NCBI GenBank assembly: GCA_014925825.1 | Contig: JACGCK010000196.1 | Span: forward strand, 19,421-83,420 | DNA from: Pholiota molesta | Taxonomy: Eukaryota > Basidiomycota > Agaricomycetes > Agaricales > Strophariaceae | Length of the DNA: 64,000 nt | Direction of reading: 5' to 3' | Shown: positions 1-12,081 of the stretch, one piece after another | How the letters are laid out: every line of letters begins with the position of its first letter | Position numbering within the stretch: the first letter of the stretch is position 1 | Notes under the pieces: model-generated | The model's database searches: none | Told to the model about the DNA's origin: nothing | Seen by the model: only the letters and a program-made list of their open reading frames with translations | Position numbers and translations under genes: made by a program

Positions 1-326
1 ATGTTGGAAGACGGTGGCCGTTCTTGCGAAGCCACTGCACCGTGTTCCTCGGCAGCATGACCTTTCGTGATGGCCGGACCTGCCGCCACGAGACTTGCTC
101 TCAACCCGTCCCTGTCCACCTAGATTACTCAGGCTCCCATGAATTCGATAAGGAAAACCAAATGAGTAATTTTTCTCGCTTTCAAACCAGTACTTAGTCA
201 GTTTGTCAGTCTGGCAAGTAATTTTGACTGTCAATAGTACTTAACCGGCTTGTAGACTGTATAGCTTGCATAGAGCTTGAGTGTCCGGTAGGATTGGTTA
301 TGTAGATGATGTCAAACTAAACAGGT
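1..326. other. 3' flank of FBX-1
   Basis: No gene is seen. The 60-70 bases next to the FBX-1 stop resemble the 3' flanks of other family members (a run reading, on the minus strand, as tgaa-catgttta-like sequence). The outer part is unrecognised. Confidence 0.4.
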
Positions 327-2010
327 TCAGGTATTACAAGGAAAGGGATCATTCTCATCCGCCGGAATCACCATTCCAACGCCATCAACTAGCCTGACAG
401 CTGTTACATCTCCCACAGAACCGCGTTCTATCACGCCTGATACATACGGGAGTGATTTCCCGTTGATACTCGTCACAGAATCGAGGCGCGCACACACACG
501 CGCCAGACCCTCCACACTGGACAGAAATTCGGAGAGCAATGCCGGGCGGGCCAACACGAACGGCGGGGTGACATTCTTCCAATCGCGCGAAACGCCGCGA
601 TAATAGAATCGCTCCATCTTCGTTAGCTGAGACAAGATGCGTTCCAGAGTTCTCTGGGGGAATATTACTGTTAGGAGTAGTCCAGCTGAACGAGGAGCGT
701 TGTACTTACTACCGATGCTGCCGATGTCAAATCCACTCCATGAAGCGCCAGCTCCTCCAAATTGGGTGCCCCTCTGGCAATCGGATGCATGTGTCCCAAT
801 ATGCGTTCTGAATTATTCAAACCCATATCAATAATTCTGTGGTCAATTTCCAGCGATCTCAGGCGGGGAAGCCCATTTCGCAACGCAGCATGGAGAAAAT
901 GAGGCACTTGTCTGCGATAGTCCTCGGTAAATCTCAGACTAACGAGCTGTGGGAGAATGAGAATCAATGCGCGAATATGGTCGAATGCAGCCTAGAACAA
1001 ATATATATTAAGTGGGATAAAGGCCTCTGAATGGAACTAAACATACCCACCTTTAAATGCTTCAAATTTGGCAAAAATCCGACTTCGATGTTCTCGGAGA
1101 ACCAAGGATGCCCGAACCCTTCGAGGGACAAACTTTCGAGATGCGGATGCCGTCTAAAGAAGCCCTCCACCATCTCAGTGTCCTGAAAAGAATTAGATGG
1201 GTGCAAGCGAAGCCATCTCAAGTGGGGAAAATCCAGGGATAAGAGGAGTGTCGCTTCATGGAGTTTGCCGTTTAAACTCAAAGTATGCAACGATGACGCG
1301 AGACGGGGAAGATTGTTTAAAATCTTTAAATTGTCCTTTACTTCCAGTGGGTCACCCTTCCATTCCAAGCGCAAGGTCGAAAGTCCCTGTACGGTTCGGT
1401 GAATCTTTCTTTTTCGCTTTCGCATAACAGCAGCACGGCTACTCACTGGTAGAGAGTTGATCTCGTCGATCACGGGCCCCGTTAGCCAGGTAGCACCGTA
1501 AACGTGCCCTACATTTCGCAGCGTCAAGGCTCGCAGGCGAGGACACTCGTTGCGCAGACTAATCCAAAAGTCGGTGAGTAAACGTCCCTGCAAGACCCTC
1601 TTGGAATTCTCATCGTACATCCAGCCTTTTAACAAATAGAGCCCCAAAGCAGTCATGCGAGGCAGCAAGCCTTTTGTGACCAGCATTTGTAGTCCCGCAA
1701 CGACGTCGAATGGCTTCTCCCCCGCCCGCGTTTCGGCCGATAGCTCAGACATGATGTATAGCTCCGTGACGGCTAAGCCTAGCTGTGGCTCGTCTATTAT
1801 CCTTTGGATGATGCCAATTGCATCGTTCTCATTTCGAAGGATAAGACGCGCATAGAGGAGGGGGCGACAGATATTGTAGAAGCGACGATTTCCTAGTGCT
1901 AAAGCACGCAGCGTACGTGGAGCAGACCGTAAAGGGAGAAACGATGCTATGATGGGGAAGAGTTCTGGGGGTAATGTGAGGGGTAAGGTAGTCAGTGCAG
2001 CAGGATCCAT
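327..2010 (-). CDS. FBX-1: F-box-like, leucine-rich repeat protein, 502 aa (exons 1447-2010, 1051-1386, 710-991, 327-653)
   Basis: The N-terminus (about residues 12-57) has an F-box-like pattern, LPPELFPIIASFLPLRSAP followed by a YNICRPLLYARLIL-type helix. Irregular leucine-rich repeats follow (for example LSTLRLEW, LASSLHTLSL, HPHLESLSLEG, LPNLKHLK). In fungi such proteins are usually substrate adaptors of SCF ubiquitin ligases: the F-box binds Skp1 and the LRRs bind the target; the target here is unknown. Three phase-0 introns are placed by GT-AG motifs and by paralog alignment, and exon lengths 564, 336, 282 and 327 nt keep frame. Intron 1 (60 nt) is itself open, so it can be misread as coding. 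Exon 3 is about 23 codons shorter than in the paralogs: the LEGVLWYETLDGQFRTE segment is missing. The start ATG matches the MNP/MDP start of the family. Confidence 0.85.
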
Positions 2011-2260
2011 CGCTGAAGGAGTCGCAATGTTAAAACTAGGTTGGGGTGCATTTGCGTAGATAACTTACATGAACTGCCTTAGGGCTGGTTAATCAGCATG
2101 TTCATATTTTAATCCTTCATCAGCTGCGCATTCCTCTTGTGGTGTACACTTGACAGCGTGTGTCGGTATATCGTTCGGGCAGAATCCCACAGGACTCAAG
2201 TTTTATTTCCTTCAGCACGGTATATCAGATTCATTGAATTGACTATACTCTACAGTAAGT
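2011..2260 (-). promoter_or_regulatory. Upstream region of FBX-1
   Basis: The block shared by family promoters is recognisable. TTAGGGCTGGTTA at 2079-2091 is the reverse complement of the CAACCAGCCCTAA-type motif, about 70 bp upstream of the ATG. Farther up lies a sequence related to the family's CTTCAGCACG...ATCAGAT region. That it controls expression is inferred from conservation only. Confidence 0.5.
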
Positions 2261-4250
2261 ATTCATCCGTCCGACGCGTGCCCAGCCTCTAGTTCTCGAC
2301 GACGATGACAAGCCCATCGCGGTCCGTCAACATTAGTTGGCTGCCAATGTAGGTGAAGGGAAAGAGTGCGTGGGGATGGAATAGACGTGAAGGCGGAGGG
2401 GTGATGCAAACGGAGGTGGCGTGGGCGGGTGGGCATTGGCGGCGGCGGCTTTGGGAGACGATTGTAAACGGGTGCGGGAAGCGCCGCGTCAGCAGAGCGA
2501 CCGCCCATCACCATAGGATGGGCAGGGACCCGAAAGCTAGCTAATGAGCGTCCCGTACAGGTGCATTACATATAACACGAAGCAGAGTCATGCGCATGAA
2601 TCTCGGACGCATCCAATGCAACATCCTGCGGTCACGGGCGGTCAACGGACGACAGCGATGCGTCTTCGGCGACGCTCAGACGCAGACGAAACCTCGTATT
2701 TGACGCCGTTTCTCATGCACTGCGCTGAAAGACTCTCAGCCCACAAATGTGATTAGGATGGCGCACTCAAGCACAGGCGCAAGCGTCCATGCTAACGAGT
2801 GTTCCAGCCATTCCAGAGCCTGGCCACGCAGATGTCCGTCCCCACCCTAGCCATGGCGCGACCCACCCCTCCTGTTATATCCCGCCCAACAACGACGCTC
2901 AACGTTGCCGCGAGACCAGCGCGCGGAGGCCGCATCGCATCTACAAACCAGACTGTGTGTCAACGGCAAGGACAAGCGAAGGCGGTGAGACATGAACAAC
3001 CAGGCGCCTCGCTTTGGACTAGGGCGCTGCTTCAGAGATCACTACGAGATGTCAAGCCCACTCGCCCGCATAGCCCGCACACTGCGCGTCATCAGGCGTC
3101 AAGTAAGCAACAGCACAGAGCACTGGCTCGCGGGCAACGCGCACATGCCGTTGGCAGACAACGTGGCGGAGACGCGGCGGACGAGCGTGCTGGAGAAGAG
3201 GTTCGCGAAACGAGGACGGAAGGCGAGGCAATTTCGTGGCCATGGTCGTCGTACATGAAGAACAGCAGCGTACGCACCTCCAGCGCCCAGTCCCAGATAG
3301 TAAGCTTGGCCGCGCGGCCGGTGTCGCTCATCGATGGTGTTCGCGGTGTGGCCATTGAGTGCGGTCGTCAAGCGTGAGGAAGGAGGGCCTGCTTAGACGG
3401 AGAAAAAGGGCATGGAGTCAGTAAATCATCATCAATAACAAACATAAAACAGAGGACGCGCCCAGGCGCTAGCGCGAGTCCTCTGCAATAACCACTCACC
3501 TCGTCCGTCCAGGCGCTGGCGTCTCTCGCGTTGGCGTCTCTCGCATGAAGCTTCGAAGACCCAGCATAGCACAACACAAACCCCCCTTAGAACCCGTGGC
3601 GTGTTCGCTAGAGCAGAAGTCCAGGCTATCCAGTGGAGGTTGAGTGGAGGTGTTGACAATGGGGAGCGAGGCAGAGCGCCCGCCGAGCGGTGTTCACGAT
3701 TACAATCGGAGTTTGAAACCCCAATTGACGGCTATCGCTGCCAGCTGGTGAGCAGTCCCATTCTATCATGTTAGCGACATGCTCATGAACTGCAGCTGAG
3801 CTTCACGAGCGCGATGACGACGTCGGCGATTCCGATGTTGATGACAAGAACTGGGAGGGACTGATGGTGAGCACTTCTCCACGTTGTGAACCAGTCGTTA
3901 ACAGCATCAGAAAACTCAGGGCCGTTGGCGAATGCTAGCCCGGTGCTCTGCGCACTACCATCGCCCCTAACAAACTCTGATATAAGTGCAGTGGTGGATC
4001 GGGGCAACTCACCAAGGACGACGAACTTTCTCCCCCCGAGAGAATTCCATCTGCAACATCATTCCTGTGCAACGATCTGGCTAGAGGGTATACATGGTGG
4101 AACTGGCCGCGCTGCCCAGCTTCTGCATGTGCGTTCAGGATGTACCGCGCGGACTGACCGATGAAACTGGCTGGGCTGCCGAACCACGAGAACGCTAGTT
4201 GGAGCTGCTCAATACTGTGCGGTGCGCACTACATATTGACTTCGAAGACT
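2261..4250 (-). pseudogene. Unidentified decayed coding region upstream of FBX-1
   Basis: Minus-strand reading gives protein-like stretches interrupted by stops and frame changes: near 4110-4215 (a segment starting EQLQLAFSWFGSPASF), 3783-4007 (containing FANGPEFSDAVNDWFTTW and LPVLVINIGIADVVIAL) and 3092-3355 (containing LTIWDWALEVRTLLFFMYDD). A plausible GTGAGT donor at about 3500 and a pyrimidine-rich AG near 3390 suggest a former spliced gene. I do not recognise the family. It does not match module B found upstream of the other F-box copies. Confidence 0.35.
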
Positions 4251-4409
4251 AACGAATGATCAAATTGGTTTTTTGGGCACGACAAGATTCGACCACCATC
4301 ATCAGTTTCTCTGCTGCTTTCCTTTCGTCCTGGCGCCCTGGTCAGCCCTGGCCTGCTGTACTTTCCTTCTGAACATCTCCCGTACGATGGGACTCCTAGC
4401 GTTATGATC
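4251..4409. other. Sequence left of the MULE insertion
   Basis: Pyrimidine-rich, no gene seen. It ends at the 9-bp target duplication GGGGTATCA (4410-4418). Confidence 0.4.
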
Positions 4410-4433
4410 GGGGTATCAGGGCCACTAGAAATT

Positions 4434-4560
4434 TGCGCTTGTCCTTGCGCTCTTGCGCTACCTTGCGCTTTACACCATAGCGCAAGGTGCGCGCAAGTTA
4501 GCGCAAATTCGCTGATTTTGGGCGCGAGTTAGCGCAAGTTGGCGCAAGGTGCTTACTTTA
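4434..4560. repeat. GCGCAAG subterminal repeats, left end of the MULE
   Basis: Degenerate CTTGCGCT units followed by AGCGCAAG units form a back-to-back array just inside the left terminus. A related copy, including the following 90 bp of AT-rich DNA, occurs at 26768-26975. Confidence 0.75.
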
Positions 4561-4798
4561 CCCGTATCAGCATAACTATTTACTTGTATATCGTATCTAG
4601 CTGGTTGATTAATAAAACTTATTGATTTATAACACTTGAATGTACCGCGACACCTTTGGCTCTTTATCCTCGTTCGGCTGTTATTCTAAGAGACTCTGAA
4701 TAGACAGAACAGTATATAATTCGAAACTTAGTAGGTTTCCAGTGCTATAATATATATTCAGGCCATACTGAGCAAGGAACGAGGAAGGTAATATGTAG

Positions 4799-4842
4799 TG
4801 TGTGCTTATTCAGCTGGTTCCAGAACCAGCTGAATAAGCGCA
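4799..4842. repeat. 20-bp hairpin
   Basis: Arms TGTGCTTATTCAGCTGGTTC and its inverse are separated by 2 nt, with one mismatch. It lies in the 5' non-coding part of the MULE; role unknown. Confidence 0.6.
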
Positions 4843-5884
4843 CAGCCACCATGGGCTCCGGAACGCTACACACACTTTTCAGAGAGATTGATAAAGTACA
4901 TATCAATGTAGAGTAGAATTATATCTTCTGTTCTATATTCCCACTATGATTAGTAGTAGGGATCCTGTCTGCAAAAGTCTCGTGACGCTTGCGGCTTGCA
5001 GTGTTCCACATGAAATGGCGCTTTCGACATTCAGTTCAGCATCATGATTCATCCCATCGCTCCCAGTCCTTCATCCAGTTTGTTTCAACTGCTGCCCGGC
5101 GCCATCGACTTTCTACACTTCCAAGTTCCTCTGAGTCTGTGGGGTCAACACCAATGTATTAGGCACGTGTCATCACGTGATGCACAGCATGCTTTTCAGA
5201 TTATCGTTCACTTTCTAGTACCATAACTAAAGAAAAACAAAATCAATTGCTTAACTTACAATTTTGTCAGATACATAGGTCTTGTAATATAACATCTAGA
5301 GATTTTCAGAGCCAAAAACAAACGTCTTCCCTGTTTCTATATTCCTTCAAAATGGTGTCTTTCACACTTGGACGTCTTCCACATCATTTTCAATCGGAGA
5401 TCAAAATCTGATCAGACGTCAAGTCGCTATTAAGTAGTGGGCTCCTGCTGGGCTCGTCCCAGCCCCGCGAAGCCTTATACATATTGTACCTTAGCCATAG
5501 ACCCCTCGACTTACAGGCCACCTTTTATTGTAAGTAGTATTGGCCTATTTTAAACTCCGCACGTACTGAGCACTCTAAGTACTCAACGTTTATTATTTAT
5601 GTTCAACCATATCCTCCACCTTCATTGTGCTACCCATTGGCTCTACCACCCCATCACCGTCTCTTTGTACAATGGACACTGCACTTGCAGTGTTTGGCGG
5701 CATAGAGACGCAAACTGGAAGGCAGTATCATGTCTGTGAACATGGTAGAAAACCGCGAGGACTCTCTGAGCTCTCGCGCTGATGTCAAGCCTCATAAATA
5801 CTTGTCAATGAGCTCCGGCAGTGGCATTGAGTTTCATCTGTAGACTATGAACTTCATTATTCAATGAGGCGATCAGGCCAGTCC
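4843..5884. other. MULE 5' non-coding region
   Basis: AT-rich sequence with no convincing coding region. A short open stretch at 5044-5226 has no family resemblance. It may hold the transposase promoter. Confidence 0.35.
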
Positions 5885-6090
5885 GCGCGCAAGATGCACA
5901 AGTCAAGCGTAAGTCACGCGCAAGTCACGCGCAACGTCGCGCAAGTGTAGCGCAGGCAAGCGCAAGCATAGCGCAAGTATAGCGCAAGTCCCGCGCAAGC
6001 TTGCGCAGGCGAGCGCAAGCCTTGCGCAAGCTCAGCGCAGGCAAGCGCAGGCAAGTGCAGGCTATGCGCAGGCAAGTGTGACTCAAGCGC
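5885..6090. repeat. GCGCAAG tandem array upstream of the transposase gene
   Basis: About twenty degenerate units of the type AGCGCAAG/AGCGCAGGCA stand in one orientation over 200 bp. The mirror counterpart is downstream of the gene at 24300-24505. Confidence 0.75.
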
Positions 6091-6742
6091 AAGCTGCTTT
6101 CAGTAGGTAGCATTGTATCTAGATATATATGATCCGCAAGGCATATCATTTTACCGACATTATCAATTTTGAGTGCATGGCCTTCCTCACTCTTTGACTT
6201 CAATTATTGACATGGTCTTTGTGAGTGGCCTTTGTGCTTTCATGTAAAACATGTTGAATGAAATTTTCAAGGGTTTAATAAAACACATCTACCAATACTT
6301 CGTGCCTGAAGCTTTGGGTGAAAACCCATCGCCGACCGCTCTCATGAATCCTCCACTCAAAACGCCAGATTCTTTGACGAAGGCTTATATTCCCATTTAT
6401 GATGAACATGGTAAATCCTTCATTTTGATTATGGTTCAAATATTCACTGTCCTTCAGGACGTATTGAGGGATATGTAGCAACTGCAAGACAGCCGAATAT
6501 AACAAGAATTGAATCTGCCCCAATGTGTAAGTACTTTATATCCAAGCTTCTCATTTCAATTCTAATCTTTTGAACAAGACCCTACCCCTCCTGCTGGCGC
6601 ACCAGTATTGCCTCTTCCGGACAGTGAGACACTGTATACACGCACTGCCGATGGTCATTTTGTTCCAGTGGCCCCACAAATGCGACCTAGCACTTCCTTG
6701 GCTACTGTCAAGTCGGTTCCAACGCCATCCACACCACTAGTG

Positions 6743-7640
6743 TATGGCACGGGTTTGAAGACCCGTGCGGGTTTTGGCCAGGGGTTTGGCGGGTGCGGGT
6801 TGGGGTCTGGCATTCCTCACCCGGCCTCAACCCGTACCCGTACCGCGGGTTGGCGGGTGTGCGGCCGCTCAATGCCGAACAATTCGAGCGGAGCTTGGAA
6901 TTGAAATCAACAAAGTTGGTTCGTTGATTTCGATTTCTAATACTCTTCTTCCCAGCCGCGTGCCCCTCCCCTCCAATGAGGGATGTGGGCCGGCTATTCT
7001 TTCAACTCTGCACGCACCAGGCGACGACGCGCGATGGGTAAAGACGACACGTCAAGGAATGGACGACACCTTGTCATTGGATGACAACGCGACAACGCCA
7101 GATAACAAGTGGACGACGCGACGACAATGCAAGACGAAGGAAATGGGGGGTTGGAGAGCAATGGGAAGACCCGGGAGCGGGAGATCCACCAGGTATGCCC
7201 CAGATCCTCCCTCTGAGTCCCTTCCCTAGCTGACCCCTCCAACATACAGGATATGCTTAGCCATGTCGTCGACATTCACCATCCCAAGCCCCATTTCCCG
7301 TTGTCAGTGCAACCACCCACGACTGTCCATCCCTCACCACCTTCGGACCCCTGGAGACATTGATGCCCATGTGGACGATGCGACTTGCTGTGGCAAGTCC
7401 AAGGAGCGTGTCCGGCCATACATGGCAGCCCCTCAGCCATCTACATACACAACGAGGCTGCAATTGCAGCCTCTGCGGTATGCAGACGCTTGAGTGAACC
7501 TACCCTGCCACCAACCCGTGCGGGTTTCGAGACCCCCGAAACCCGCCGGACCCGCTACCCAAACCCGCCGAAACCTGTACCCTTATGCACGGGTGGCGGG
7601 TTGTGCGGGTAGGGTTGGGGTCTGACCTCCCAGACCCGGG
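6743..7640. mobile_element. GC-rich insert in the MULE gene, bounded by CGGGT/ACCCG-rich ends
   Basis: Both ends consist of imperfect CGGGTTTGGCGGGT-type repeats (6742-6860 and 7505-7640). The middle has GACGACAC-like low complexity and a short stretch (7150-7180, GGGAAGACCCGGGA) resembling 11650-11680 in the 1.7-kb element. Coding of the surrounding gene appears to jump from about 6742 (ending PTPSTPL) to about 7646 (PPTLSVSAIHMANPSMKV). I could not define a target duplication, so the borders are approximate. Confidence 0.45.
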
Positions 7641-9174
7641 GGTTACCTGTGCATTTCACTACACACCACCAACACTCTCTGTATCTGCAATACATATGGC
7701 AAACCCTTCCATGAAGGTCTTAGATGCGAACCCCACTGTGCAAATCGAATGGGACGGCTGGCCGGATGGAGAATTTCATCGAGATTTGACATGGGAAGAA
7801 TATAAGGCAACCGACGAACTCAAAATCCATTGGGCAAACCGAGCTGGTGGCACTGAACCTGGAGGAGACTTGGGTGCTTCTTCTTGGGCACAGGGAAAAC
7901 GAACAACCCGGCGCTGTCTCGGTGTGATTGTTTGCGACAATCCCAATTGTAGCATCGTTATCCGCCCGAAGGTTGAACCACATGCCGTTTACAAGCAGCT
8001 CCAACAACCCTGTGTTTGCACTGCCAAGTTACATGAACAAAAGTGCGGTGTCCGGATCTATACATACAAGTGGGCTAACGGCGTTCATCTCTACCATTCT
8101 GGAACCCATGCTCATCATCGCCCTGGTCGAGTTCTCCATCTCCTTAGCCATGAAAGGGAGCGCTTTACTGAACTAGTGAAAGCGCACCCTAATACTGGCC
8201 CTCTAGGCTTGATCGTTGGTGTTCCTGGGCTTACTGGACCTGGCCAATCTGCGGCTGATATCTCTGATGCCTTTTTAAACATTGACCGGGTCAGCAAAGA
8301 ACGGCAAAAGATCAAACGCAATGCCGAGTCTGGAGGCGATAGATTTATCGAAGAATTTGTGAAATTCATGGATGAATATCCCGGTTTTGTTATTTACTCG
8401 ACACTTGGAATGGTTACCGTATTTTCTGTTCAAACGAATTTTATGCGGTCTATTCTTGTCAAGGATACCAAGCTCGATGATTCAATAAATGGGACTGTTA
8501 ATGATGCGGCACATGGATGGTGGAAAGAACGAAATTCTCTACTCATGATAACCTCTGCATATTCTCCTGCACTGTTGCGCTGGGTTCCGGGTGTTCTCTC
8601 GTTTACAAATGGTGCCAGCAAAGATCATTTCAAGTACCATTTTATTGCTGTCTTTTCAAGCATTGCTCGTGAAGCAGAAGCGTGTAAAATCGAGTTAGAT
8701 AAGTCAATGTTTGCAGGAGTATGTTTTATTTCTCTATTGATTCTGTATGCTAATTTGCAAATATTCCAGATGATGGATTTTAGTGAAGCAGAGCGCGCTG
8801 GATTTATTCTGGCCTATATTGAATTCTGGATAATGCAACCAGATGACAAGCGCACTGTAGAAGAGCTCCAGGAAGAAGCCGAGTCGTTACTAAAAGGATG
8901 TCAAGAGCATTACCGTGCTGGTATCACCCGTATCAGCCGTATTGGTGGTGTCATAAATCCAGAAGACACTGAAGCATTCAAAGCTAGAGCAATGGGGCTT
9001 TTGGACATGCCAAACTCAGACGAATTTATTATTCAAGCCTCATATCTGGTTCGTGATTTTCCCAAGCTCAAATCATGGATGGAGTGGTGGATTCGACCGT
9101 CACATGCTTCAATGTTGTTCAAATCTGAACGAACAATGGACATTGACATTTGGGATTCAATTCCGGACACCAAT

Positions 9175-9440
9175 ACTGTACTATTTCGACCAAGTGTTCA
9201 GTCACATGTCATTTTGGCTTGTGAACTGAACACTTGTGGCAAATGTCATAGGTCATTTAGACTCAAAGTTCAGCTTAGTCAGCCAGATTTGCATTTTTTG
9301 TGCTTTTTGAGGCAAAATGTTCCGAAAATCACCATCATTTGGACCCTTAATTCCCTAATGGGGACGAGTGAACACCTGGTCCAGTGAACACCTTGTGTCA
9401 TATGTCATATGGCGTGAACAGTTGGTCGAAATAGTACAGT
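9175..9440. mobile_element. 266-bp MITE inside the transposase ORF
   Basis: Terminal inverted repeats start ACTGTACTATTTCGACCAA at both ends and extend to about 25 bp with one mismatch. The element is flanked by the direct repeat AAT at 9172-9174 and 9441-9443. Removing it with one AAT restores an open frame (…DTN to AEESMNWKF…). It has no coding capacity of its own. A 3-bp duplication does not identify the superfamily on its own. Confidence 0.85.
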
Positions 9441-9766
9441 AATGCCGAGGAATCGATGAACTGGAAATTCTATGCGGCATGTGGTCGGGATCATTCCCTT
9501 ATGGAAGGACTGCGAAGCCTCCATGCAGTAGCAGTGTATTATGAGCGTCTCTTCCATGCCGACTCAAGTGAGTTAGATGATTGTCTAATTTAATTATGAC
9601 TAATTCCATATTTTAGAAGGAATTCCTATTTGGTATGGTGCAGCAGAGACTTGGAAAGCCACTGCCGCAAATATTGGTAGGACAAAGAAGAGTCGTTCTT
9701 CTCATCTCGAAGATAAGAAACGATTGAAGAACGATGGGCGGCCACCGGATACTAAAGATGAGCTTC

Positions 9767-10684
9767 CACAAAGCGGGGTCACACCGGCTCATGTGATGTG
9801 ATTCAGCGAACGCATACATGTAGCCATGTGACATGGATTCAGCGAATTCGCTGGGTCAGTGAATAACCCATTCCCAATTAGGATATACCTTATGTAGTCA
9901 AATGATATGATTGCGCGAATTCGCTGAATAGCTCTAGGGCCCAACCACAATTGTCCCAGCACCCGTCCGGCCGATTAGGCCAATTAAATCAATTATGAAT
10001 TAAATCAATTGGAAGCAATAAGTATACAATAGAAATAAGTATATGATTGATATTAACCATATTGACTGACCAACTATCCGGCCGGCCGGCCGGCCGACCG
10101 ACTACGATAGCAATATTGGTTGTATCGACCAACCGGCCGGTCGGCCGGGCCTGTAGATATTTTAAAATGTGTTGTGAATAGGCGCCCGGGTGGCCGGGGC
10201 CGAGGGTAGCACATTTGGACTGTATCTGAACCGCGTCGGGCCGGGAAATTTTCAAATGTTAAATACATGTATTAGAATAATTTAGACACTATTATTTGAC
10301 TAGTTGAATGTTTTAGAAATTCGTTGTAAATAGATACACGGGCCCGAGTGTATGTAGCACGTCCAAACCGGGTCGGGCCCGACTATTTGTTGTGAATAGG
10401 CGCCCGGGCCCGAATGTGTGTAATAATAAAATCCAGGTATGGACGGCCGGCTTTTTGGGCATTTGAATGTTCTCCAATCTTTGCGATAAAGGAGCATTTT
10501 GGCTGAGTGGTCACGATCGAAAGGCTGTGAGTTAACGCTGGTGGGTCGGTCTACAAAGTCAATAGTTCAATTCTCGCAACTGGCATTATTTATAATTACA
10601 GCAGGTGGGATGTATACTTTGAGTTGGATGGCAGGCCGGCATTTTGTCAATTTACTTTTTAGCAGACCGGGTCCGAGAAATTAA
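9767..10684 (+). repeat. Left long TIR of the 11.5-kb element, outer part
   Basis: It is near-identical to the reverse complement of about 20391-21313. It carries CGGCCGGC-rich blocks and a tRNA-like segment (10498-10590). Short open frames on both arms are by-products of the duplicated sequence, not genes. Confidence 0.85.
10498..10590 (+). ncRNA. tRNA-like Pol III box A/box B segment
   Basis: TGGCTGAGTGG (10500-10510) fits box A of class-II tRNAs such as Leu/Ser. TAGTTCAATTCT (10563-10574) resembles box B, about 60 nt downstream, a usual spacing. The acceptor stem does not pair well, so I read it as a tRNA-derived relic or SINE-like head rather than a working tRNA. The mirror copy is at 20490-20583 on the minus strand. 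Confidence 0.4.
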
Positions 10685-11419
10685 CCGTAACCAGGTAGAC
10701 TTTGTTTAAACCTCGCCTTACCTATAGAATTTCGTTTGAACGTGTTAACACTGTTTAAACGTGTTTAAACAAAACAATTTTTAATCAAAGTCTTTTGCTG
10801 TTAGATATAGTTCAAACCCGTTCAAACCTGTTTAAACCAATACATCTTGTTCAAACGAATTTCTTGTTCAAACGATTTATATATTCAAGTATTCAATTTA
10901 GGTACATAGTTTGATACTAATGTAAATCTACGGTAGTTCTAACAAACCTATTACATTGTTCACCCCTGCCTCCAGCGTCGTACATCGCCACCCACTGTGA
11001 TTCCGTGGAAGGAATTGAGGTGGACGGCGCCGGCGGGAGGGAGACAACGGCGAGAGGGTTGGCCGGTCATCGCCCTCGGCGGGTGCATGAGCCTGGAGTG
11101 GGTGGGGCGGATGGTGATGGTGAATGGGGATGGTGGCAGCAGAGGAGATGGGAGGGTGTGAGGCAGACTCGCTCGTCGTTGCGCGGAGCTGGAAGGTGGA
11201 GGGTGTCAGATGGGGGGCGGTTGAAAACGGCAGGCCACGTACCTTTGGGATCTCCCTCTTGTCGGGTCTTCCCTCGATTCTTCATCCCCTGGCGTTCATC
11301 ACTATGGACATTGGAGGGCGTATCTTGATGGGCGTAGGCGAGTGGTGAGGCCTGCGAGGGGTTGAAGTGGCGGTGGAGGAGGAGGTGGTGGCAGGACGGC
11401 AGAACGTCAAGTTCAATTT

Positions 11420-11487
11420 CGAACAATCAACAAACGATTCAATCTCCGCTTCGACAAGCGGAGATTGAATCGTTTGTTGATTGTTCG
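11420..11487. repeat. Perfect 32-bp inverted repeat with 4-nt loop
   Basis: Arms 11420-11451 and 11456-11487 are exact inverse complements (the left arm begins CGAACAATCAACAAACG), with loop CGAC. It lies near the middle of the 1.7-kb element. Confidence 0.9.
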
Positions 11488-12081
11488 GACGTCCTGGACG
11501 TAAGTTCAACGTTCGTTCTGGCATCCCCCTTCAAAGCTTCCCCCTACTGCCCAACATTTGCACACCCGCCTGTCCGCTCTTGTCAACAACCACAACATTT
11601 GCGCTCGACAACGATACCCACTCGACATGGCCCAATGGGAGTTGGATAAGGCTGGGAAGACCCGGGCAGCAGGAAATCCGCCGCGTACGTCGCCGCCTCT
11701 GCCCTTTGTCCCCAACTGATATATTGCCTCTCCCTTTCCTATCGCAGATACATGCTGGGGATGGGGTTTACTACTCAGCGCCCCTCCCTGCCATCCACGA
11801 CGGTGACCAATACAAGCACCGCAGCGAGCATGACGCCAAGCGCGACAAGGGTAACGGGGTCGGTTCGCGCACAAGGGTGAGCCACCCACTCTGATCCTCG
11901 CTTCCGCGGGCACTCAACGGATGGTGCGAGCACAACAGAGATGGTGACGGTGATGAGCGCAGGGCGCCCAGGTGCGTAGGGTGCGACCACGATGACCTGT
12001 TTAAGCAAACTTCGTTCAAACAGCGAAGTTTGTTTAAACAATGAACTTCATTGTTTGAACAAACTTCGTTGAATGACCTTT

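Noticed and set aside
4419..4562. A separate small MITE ending at TTTACCC with GTATCA on both sides
   Set aside because: The 6-bp match is shorter than the perfect 9-bp repeat at the distal end 24507, and sequence beyond 4562 is still shared with the related copy at 26768-26975.
5885..6090. Possible CRISPR-like array of GCGCAAG units
   Set aside because: Units are short, degenerate and without regular unique spacers, and the organism is a fungus; they fit transposon subterminal repeats.
10300..10684. Short frames in the left TIR arm repeated at 20391-20776
   Set aside because: Duplicated only because the arms are inverted repeats; GGCCGGCC-rich composition explains the open frames.
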